DNA from: Smittia aterrima
Taxonomy: Eukaryota > Arthropoda > Insecta > Diptera > Chironomidae
Reading direction: 5' to 3'
DNA: 64,000 nucleotides
NCBI GenBank assembly: GCA_033063855.1
Contig: CP093830.1
Location: 17,856,854-17,920,853, forward strand
Shown: positions 57,071 through 64,000 of the stretch, one piece after another
How positions within the stretch are numbered: position 1 is the first letter of the stretch
How the letters are laid out: every line of letters starts with the position of its first letter
Notes under the pieces: model-generated
What the model saw: only the letters and a program-made list of their open reading frames with translations
Databases searched by the model: none
Told to the model about the DNA's origin: nothing
Made by a program: the position numbers and the translations under genes

Positions 57071-57339
57071 CTTGAGTTAACGCTTTTCAATTTTACTTTA
57101 ATTAATTGTAGTTTAAATCTTTTTCGATCAAAAATAAAATTTTTCAATGATTTTTGAAATGAACCAAAAGTTGTTAGTTGTTTAATTTTCTTAGATTCTT
57201 TTTAATTAGTTTTCAGGTAAAAATTAAAGGAAAAGGTTTTCACAGCTTGTTTTCGGTCTCAAAAAAGGTTATCGAAATTAGGTGACATCAACTTGTTCTC
57301 CTGAAGGTTCTAAAATATTTTTCTTCTTTAAAATTCCAT

Positions 57340-57755
57340 TTTTCTTTTCAGATAAAAGTTACGGAGAAAAGCCCAAAACCGAGCACCAAGCAGGAAATAT
57401 CATTGAAGCGAAAAATTTCCATTGAGATTACAATCTTTGACTGCAAGCTAGAAGATGAAACAAAACCAGAAGAAACAGAAGCTGCAAATGGAAAACCGTT
57501 GAGAGGAAAGGGTAACGTGGTCGGAGTTGAGCGAGTATAAGAAGCAATTACAGAAAAAACTGAAGAAATTAGTTTATGACTGAAGAAATATCTCGTGAGT
57601 TATAAACCAATTCCGCCCTTTTTCTTATCTTTAATGTTTTGTTTGCTTTTGCAGATTTGCGATCATAAAAGTATCGCTTTGATAGTGTTAAAGCAACAAC
57701 TAAGAGGAGCGCCTAAGCCTAAACCACGAAATGTTTATAAAACTGATGTGCTTTT
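57340..57755 (+). pseudogene. F-box 5' end fused to internally deleted Exo84 (unit 3)
   Basis: Same fusion as in units 1 and 2, with a further small deletion in the Exo84 exon-1 part (about 57575-57590) and one extra T at the Exo84 stop codon (ctt tta instead of ctt taa), so the old stop is lost. It shares the extra T with unit 4. Confidence 0.85.
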
Positions 57756-57783
57756 AAAATATTTATTTAGAGTTAAAATAAAG

Positions 57784-58450
57784 TTACAATTTATCTTTAA
57801 AAAACTTTGCGATCTCGCAATGAACTTTTCCATATGAATTTGTCGTTATAAGATTTTGCTTAATCCAATCTGGAAGCTTTCGAACAATATTTTCTTTCTG
57901 ATATCGAGAGTCAAGCAAAAGCACAGTCGCATAATCGCCAATGTGACGAATTGATCGACCAATGCTTTGATTCACTGCCTTCATGCACAGATTTTCGTAA
58001 TAATCGGATCCAGTCAATGAACTTGAGTGCTTGCTGAGATATTTCATTTTCTCAATCAACTCTGGACTGAATTTATTAGGAAATGGAAGACCAACAATGA
58101 TAACACAAAATAAAGATTGTTGCACCATTCAAAGTTGAATTTTTGTATTTCGCAGACTTTGAATAATGTTCTATCTAAAATCTTTTCAACTTTTGATGAT
58201 TCGCGTGGCTCTAGAAAAACAAAACTTTCTTCGTTTTTATTGAAGAATTGCTTTTGATTTGATAAGACAGTGTCGAATCTGTTGAGATTATCATAGGACG
58301 TGAAGAAACAAACAATTTCCAGGGACAAAAAATATTTTCAATCGTGGTGGACGTTTTGTTTTAATCATAAAAGAAATTGTTTATGTTGAGATAAAAATTA
58401 AATTCGTCTTTATGCTTTCAACTTTTTTTAAATATTTCTTTAAGCATTAA
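57784..58450 (-). pseudogene. Ddx11/Chl1 C-terminal fragment (unit 3), degraded
   Basis: The C-terminal block (QSIGRSIRHIGDYATVLLLD to stop) is intact to about 58100. Upstream it loses the GGKLSEGMNF segment and becomes a patchwork with small gaps and pieces of F-box spacer. The variant aatgttctatctaaaatctt is shared with the relic at 45676-45938, and tgttttaatcata near 58355 resembles the chb-flank piece at 46046. Confidence 0.8.
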
Positions 58451-59243
58451 ACATTTAACGCAATCGGAAGAATGCAACTTGGAACGACAGAAAGAAAATT
58501 ATTAAATGTTTCTCAATGTAGAGTATGTTTTTAAAAAAGATTTAAACCTTGTTAACAAACGTTTTTCACGATGTTCTTTTCGACAGTCTCTTTTATTTCC
58601 ATTTTTTAAAGACGATCGAGAAATAATTTCCTGCTTTTATGAAGATTCTTTAGTTGCATCATCATACCAAATCATTTTCCATTCTGGAGCAAAATTCGAA
58701 CGACATTCACTTGAGGCTCTACGATGATATTCTCTTGTGCCTCCTCACAAACTTTTTAATAAAAGATCAGATTTTCCTGAACAGAAAAAGTTTTCATTAT
58801 TCACTTTTGTTTCAGTTAGTCATTATGTTGAATACAAACTCAGACTTGATATGCAACCTTTTAAAATCCGCAGAAAATCTGAAAATTTTCTCTAATCGAC
58901 AAATATTGATTTGTAAATAAGTTACAAAAAATTACTTCAATAACAATATCTAATTGTGGTAAAGGATTAGTTGATGAAATTGAAAGTTTCGATCTCTTCA
59001 AACAATTTCTTTTAATCCTGACTCAGATGTATGCTCCAATTTTTCGAATCTTAGAATTGATTTCTTATTAGATTTGAGCGAAATAAACCAATAAAAGGAA
59101 AATTATTACCGCTCATCTCATTTGTTCTCAGCATTCAAAGAGATAACATCAACACGCTCACGATGTTCTTTTTTTCTTTACTTCCCATTTAGATAAAGAT
59201 AAAAAATTACGGATAAAACCCATCACCAAGCACCACCAAAGAA
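58451..59243 (+). other. Mosaic F-box upstream block, unit 4
   Basis: The F-box promoter block is interrupted by short patches that belong to the Ddx11 fragment: acgcaatcggaagaatg near 58459, tcgacagtctct near 58582, gaagattctttagttgcatc near 58642, and about 70 bp near 58684-58757. The flanking sequence stays collinear with the other units. See findings for the two explanations. Confidence 0.75.
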
Positions 59244-60813
59244 ATGTCTTCAAAGCGAAAATTTTCCATTGAGGTTCCGATCAATAATAGAAAGCCAGAG
59301 GATGAGCAACCTTTTAAAAGCAGAAGAACTAGAAGCCGCAAATGAAAATCCGAACAAGAGAATCAAATTATTTGAGTTGACTAACATGGATCCATTGGAA
59401 TATTTCGCACGTTGAAAGTTTCGAATTTACATTCCTGAGATGATCTTGAAACATTTAAGTGGCAAAGACTTGATTGAGATTTCAGAAGTCAATCCAAGTT
59501 GGTACAATTTCATCGCATCATCGAAAGTTCTCATGGAGAAACTAAAAGTTGTTTTTGACGGAGATATTGATTTGAACGTTGAAAATTTGATTAGGATTTC
59601 AAATGTCAGCCCAAATTGGAACTTCTTCCTCGCTTCGTTGATAGATCTTATGGAAATTAAAATTGCTTTTCACGATAAATGTGCGCCCAATAAGGAAGAT
59701 TACGATTTGCTGAAGAACAGCTCAAGACTATATCAAAACATTGAAGTTCGACGAAGTGAATTGGCTATGGAAAATGAAAATGAAGATCTAAGAGAATTCA
59801 ACGACTACTTGACAAGTTCAGAACTTGATTTCTTTCATAGTAAGGCCCACGAATGGAAAAATGTTTCACTCGATAATGTTTATTTTAGAAAAAAACTGGA
59901 TTTGTGGAAATTATTCTCATCGATTGAATCATCAGTCGAAAGCATTTTTGTCATTGACCATGGCTCACTTTCATTCGAAGATCCATCCTCAGAGAATGAA
60001 TCTTTCGAAGCTTTAAAGTTTCCAAAGCTGAAGTTCGACGAAGTGAATTGGCTATAGAAAATTGGAAATGAAGATCTAAGAAAGTCAAGGACTACTTGAC
60101 AAGTTCAGAACTTGATTTCTTTAGCAAGATTTTTATTAAACTCTGTTGCTATCGAAGAGCTTGATTTAACGGACGATTATGGTACAGTTGGCAAAGATCT
60201 ATTAACAAAAATGCTCGGAAACTTTGACCAACTAAAAAGTCTCAAAATTTATTCAGGAATCATAAATCAAATATTCGAAGATGAATCATGGAAACAAAAA
60301 TTTCAATTCAAGCTTAAGAGTTTGTCACTAATTAGTCATTTAGACCTTGTGATTGGCACCAACGTTCCAAACTTCCTCAAGACACAAAGCGATTATCTCG
60401 AGAAATTGACGGTCGATCTAGTTTTAGAAAGCAGGGAAACCTTCGACGTGATCATGAAAATGCCAAAGCTGAAGGGGCTCCTCCTTACGAATTATGAGGG
60501 TTTTTCCGAAAGGGAAGTTCCAATTAAAATGTCAACATCAATCACTGAATTGATTTTGTGCAATCATACTGATGAGGACAGCCTAAAATTTCTATTAGAT
60601 TCCATGCCGAAAGTAACAAACCTTCGTCTCTTCAGAATCGATGAACAAATATTGAAAATGTTGAAATCAACGAAAAGAAAGTTTGAAAAATTGAAAGTTT
60701 TATGTTTGAAAGGAGTTGACAGAAAGGAATTGGAAGAAATTATGACTGAGAACTATACTTCGCTAGAGATAGACGAGTCGACTTTTGATAGAAAATTATT
60801 TTCTTTTATTTGA
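59244..60813 (+). pseudogene. F-box/LRR-like gene copy 4, mosaic and broken
   Basis: Begins with the usual ATG, but a short foreign patch (caaccttttaaaa, like the promoter block) replaces part of codons 22-27 and leads to a stop near 59343. A second patch (ttgaaagtttcga) lies at 59413-59426. After an open stretch at 59440-60057, about 90 bp copied from the gene's own middle (tagaaaat...cttgatttcttt, like 59760-59835) replaces the expected sequence at about 60030-60122. The rest, 60123-60813, is intact to the normal C-terminus. It cannot encode the full protein as written. Confidence 0.88.
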
Positions 60814-61084
60814 CTTGAGTTAGCGCTTTTCAATATTATTTTAATTAATTGTAGTTTAAATCTTTTTTATTTTAAAATAAATATTTTCAATTATTTTTGA
60901 AATGAACCAGAAGTTCTTTTATTTTCTTAGATTCTTTTTAATTAGTTTTCAGGTAAAAATTAAAGGAAAACGTTTTCAACGCTTGTTTTCGGTCACAACA
61001 AAGCTTATCGAAATTAGGAACATCAACTTGTTCTCCTGAAGGTTCCAAAAAAATATTTTTCTTCTTTAAAATTCTTTTTCCTTT

Positions 61085-61553
61085 TCAGATAAAAGTTACG
61101 GAGAAAAGCCCATCACCGATCTCCATACAGGAAATGTCATTGAAGCGAAAAATTTCCATTGAGATTACAATCGTAAACATCATGCTAGAAGATGAAACAA
61201 AACCAGAAGAAACAGAAGCTGCAAATGGAAAACCGTTGAGAGGAAAGCTCACGTGGTCATTGAGCGATATAAGAAGCAATTACAGAAAAAACGGAAGAAA
61301 TTAGTTTACTGAAAAAAAAAGTTTTTGAGAATCACTCATTGAAACTTGATCCCAATGAAATATCTCGTGAGTTATAAACCAATTCCTGCCCTTTTTCTTA
61401 TCTAAGCATGACAAGTTATCTTCAATGTTTTGTTTGTTTTCGCAGATTTGCGATCATAAAAGTATCGCTTTGATAGTGTTAAAGCAACAACTAAGAGGAG
61501 CGCCTAAGCCTAAACCACGAAATGTTTATAAAACTGATGTGCTTTTAAAATAT
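61085..61553 (+). pseudogene. F-box 5' end fused to internally deleted Exo84 (unit 4)
   Basis: Here the F-box fragment keeps an ATG at 61136 (the other units have ATA), giving a short frame MSLKRKISIEITIVNIMLED that soon leaves the F-box frame. Patches from the deleted part of Exo84 are present: 61333-61358 matches 43996-44020 with one extra A, and aagcatgacaag near 61404 matches 44084. The last exon has the same extra T at the stop codon as unit 3. Confidence 0.85.
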
Positions 61554-61574
61554 TTATTTAGAGTTAAAATAAAG

Positions 61575-63022
61575 TTACAATTTATCCTTAAAAAACTTTG
61601 CGATCTCGCAATGAACTTTTCCATATGAATTTGTCGTTATAAGATTTTGCTTAATCCAATCTGGAAGCTTTCGAACAATATTTTCTTTCTGATATCGAGA
61701 ATCAAGCAAAAGCACAGTCGCATAATCGCCAATGTGACGAATTGATCGACCAATGCTTTGATTCACTGCCTTCATGCACAGATTTTCGTAATAATCGGAT
61801 CCAGTCAATGAACTTGAGTGCTTGCTGAGATATTTCATTTTCTCAATCAACTCTGGACTGAATTTATTAGGAAATGGAAGACCAACAATGATAACACAAC
61901 GTCCGAGATCATCGGAGAAATTCATACCTTTGCTAAGCTTACCACCAATAACACTAAAGATTATTGCACCATTCAAAGTAGAACTTTTGTATTTCGCAGA
62001 CTTTGAATAATCTTCTAAAATCTGGTCAACTTTTGATGATTCGCGTGGCTTTAGAAAAACAACTTTCTTCGTTTTTATTGAATCAATTGCTTTTGATTTG
62101 ATAAGATGAGTGTAGAATCTGTTGAGATTATCATAGGACGTGAAGAAACAAACAATTCCTCCGGACAATCCTTCAAATATTTGCAATCGTGGTGGACGTT
62201 TCAAGAATCTTTAAGAAAAGAAATTGTTTATGTTGAGATAAAAATTAAATAAAATCGCTTATCATGCTTTCAGATCCTTTGTTAACATGAGTGAATAAAA
62301 ATCCTTTCCCACTGCATCCGTGAGATAACGCAATCGGAAGAATGAAGTGACTTGGAACGACATGGCCAAAGGAATGAATCTCAACACGATCTTTACATTT
62401 CTTGAATAGTTGGTCGGTTAGCTCTTCTGTTGGTTTCATTGTTCCACCAGCGAGTACGATAGATCGACAGTCTCTTATGATTTCTTCGAAAGGAGATGAC
62501 GGATCGAGAAGCAGGAACTTCATTGAAGATTCTTTGGTTGCATCGAACGACATTCACTGGAGGCTCTACGATGATATTCTCTTGTGCCTCCTCACAAACT
62601 TTTTCACAAGTCTTCTTAGACTTTTCCTGAAGCTCTCTCAGCAAATCTTTCGTGGCGTTCTTCCTTATGTTTTCAGATAATTTTGCTTCTGCTTTAAATT
62701 TCTCATTGATCTTTGAAAATCCAAAAACTTTCGGAGCGAGTCTTGATTGTTCACAGAACTTGAGGATGTCGACTAAGCTTAAATTGTAAATCGAAGTTTC
62801 ACTCAAGACTTCGTGTATCTAAAAGGCTTTGAAACTCTTGCGATTGACTTAAAGAATTTTGTGAGTTCTTTTGTTATGAACATCAATTGATTGAACTTGA
62901 GCAGATTCTTAGCAGAAAATCTCTTCGAATATTTTGTCTTATAATCCATTAACTGCTTGTGGCAAGATATTAAATGATCCAGTGTAATCGTCGCTGTGTG
63001 AATTTGAGATATCGTGTCCGTT
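61575..63022 (-). pseudogene. Ddx11/Chl1 C-terminal fragment (unit 4), broken
   Basis: The last exon block is open from about 62204 to the stop at 61575 (SGGIVCFFTSYDNLNRFYTH, VIGGKLSKGMNFSDDLGRC). Upstream, the intron donor near 62263 is changed from GT to AT, about 80-90 bp are missing near 62540, and a TAG interrupts the frame near 62820. Like the other copies it lacks the ATPase half. Confidence 0.85.
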
Positions 63023-63744
63023 ATTCTTAAACCTTAACATCAAAGCAACAAAAAGAAAGAAAAATTAATAAATGTTTCTCAATGTAGAGAATGTTTTGAA
63101 AAAGAAACCTTGTTAACAAAAGTTATTCACGATGTTCTTTTCACGCTGTTTTTATTTCCCATTTTTTAAAGACGATCAAAAATAATTTCCTGCTTTTATG
63201 AACCATTCGCTTTACCTTATCACATACGCAAATCATTTTCCATTGAAAAGGAAAAACATTTTAATAAAAGATCAGATTAAATTAACAGAAAAAGTTTTCA
63301 TTATTCACTTTTTGTTTCAGTTAGTCATTATGTTGAATACAAACTCAGATTGATATGCAACCTTTTAAAATCCGCAGAAAATCAAGAAAATTTTCTCTAA
63401 TCGACAAATATTGATTTGTAAATAACAAGTTACAAAAAATTACTTCAATAACAATATCTAATTGTGGTAAAGGATTAGGATGCGGAAAATTGAAAGTTTC
63501 GATTCCAAACAATTTCTTTTTACCTGACTCAGATGTATGCTACATTTTTCGAATCTTAGAATTGATTTCTTATTAGATTTGAGTGAAATAAACCAATAAA
63601 AGGAAAACTTCTGCTACCGCTCATCTCATTTTGTTCTCAGCATTCAAAGAGATAACATCAACACGCTAGCAATATTTTTGTTTCTTTTTAGATAAAGATA
63701 AAAAAATTACGAATAAAAACCCATCACCAAACACCACCAAAGAA
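63023..63744 (+). promoter_or_regulatory. F-box upstream block, unit 5
   Basis: Clean copy of the F-box promoter block, without the patches seen in unit 4. Confidence 0.6.
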
Positions 63745-64000
63745 ATGTCTTCAAAGCGAAAATTTTCCATTGAGGTTCCGATCAATAATAGAAAGCCAGA
63801 GGATGAGAAAAAAGCAGAAGAACTAGAAGCCGCAAATGAAAATCCGAACAAGAGAATCAAATTATTTGAGTTGACTAACATGGATCCATTGGAATATTTC
63901 GCACGTTTTCTTGACATTCCTGAGATGATCTTAAAACATTTAAGTGGCAAAGACTTGATTGAGATTTCAGAAGTCAATCCAAGTTGGTACAATTTAATCG
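63745..64000 (+). CDS. F-box/LRR-like protein, array copy 5 (partial, runs off the window)
   Basis: Open from the ATG through the F-box-like segment (FLDIPEMILKHLSGKDLIEI, EVNPSWYNLIA) to the last base. Its sequence is closest to copy 3 in the first 80 codons. The rest of the gene, and any further units, lie beyond the right edge. Confidence 0.75.
   Translation, partial: MSSKRKFSIEVPINNRKPEDEKKAEELEAANENPNKRIKLFELTNMDPLEYFARFLDIPEMILKHLSGKDLIEISEVNPSWYNLI

Larger units (their letters stand above)
46080..64000. repeat. Tandem array of composite F-box / Exo84-fragment / Ddx11-fragment units
   Basis: Units begin roughly at 46080, 50311, 54843, 58490 and 63023. F-box start-to-start distances are 4198, 4513, 3685 and 4501 bp. 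Each complete unit has the order promoter block, F-box gene (+), second F-box 5' end fused to truncated Exo84 (+), Ddx11 C-terminal fragment (-). The last unit runs off the window. Units 1 and 2 are nearly identical over long stretches. Unit 3 ends in a degraded Ddx11 part, and unit 4 carries a mosaic F-box pseudogene. Confidence 0.93.

Noticed and set aside
45676..63022. Ddx11 pieces as functional helicase genes
   Set aside because: All lack the N-terminal ATPase half with P-loop and FeS cysteines, and three of the four longer copies and the relic have broken frames.
1..64000. CRISPR arrays, tRNA/rRNA genes, integrated viral genes
   Set aside because: No regularly spaced short direct repeats, no cloverleaf or rRNA-like stretches, and no viral protein motifs were seen in either strand.

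Overview
The window is nuclear DNA of an insect, most likely a small-genome nematoceran fly such as a chironomid midge. The genes are split by short (about 55-70 bp) GT-AG introns, the non-coding DNA is AT-rich, and the proteins match dipteran orthologues over their full length. The species assignment is an inference. No viral, bacterial, CRISPR or tRNA/rRNA feature was seen.

Left part (1-20.6 kb): the Pax6 gene twin of eyeless (toy) on + (630-9948, nine coding exons, two possible C-terminal exons). About 7.5 kb without recognisable genes follows. Then comes a diverged F-box/LRR-like gene on - (18267-19829), with a 139-bp inverted-repeat element in its 3' flank and decayed remains of a second F-box gene beyond that.

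Middle part (20.7-45.6 kb): ordinary, densely packed single-copy genes. These are chb/CLASP (-, 19 exons), a TraB-domain protein (+), the ribosome-assembly factor Mrt4 (+), Lipin (-, two alternative last exons), a tiny predicted secreted protein (-), RagC/D (-) and Exo84 (+). RagC/D and Exo84 are divergent with 206 bp between their start codons. Exon junctions were placed by hand, and every joined reading frame comes out as a whole number of codons.

Right part (45.65-64 kb): a tandem array of composite units of about 3.7-4.5 kb. Each unit holds an F-box/LRR-like gene (+), a truncated Exo84 fragment fused to a second F-box 5' end (+), and a convergent C-terminal fragment of the DDX11/Chl1 helicase (-). 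Three F-box copies are intact (503 aa), one is a mosaic pseudogene and one runs off the right edge. At the left edge of the array, a piece of chb exon 11 plus chb 3' flank sits in the same order and orientation relative to the F-box gene as at the chb locus 24-26 kb away. This indicates that the F-box gene was copied, with neighbouring chb sequence, into the space between Exo84 and Ddx11, and was then amplified together with pieces of both host genes. The mosaic copy carries many small patches from other copies, so either template switching or assembly/consensus error must be considered there.
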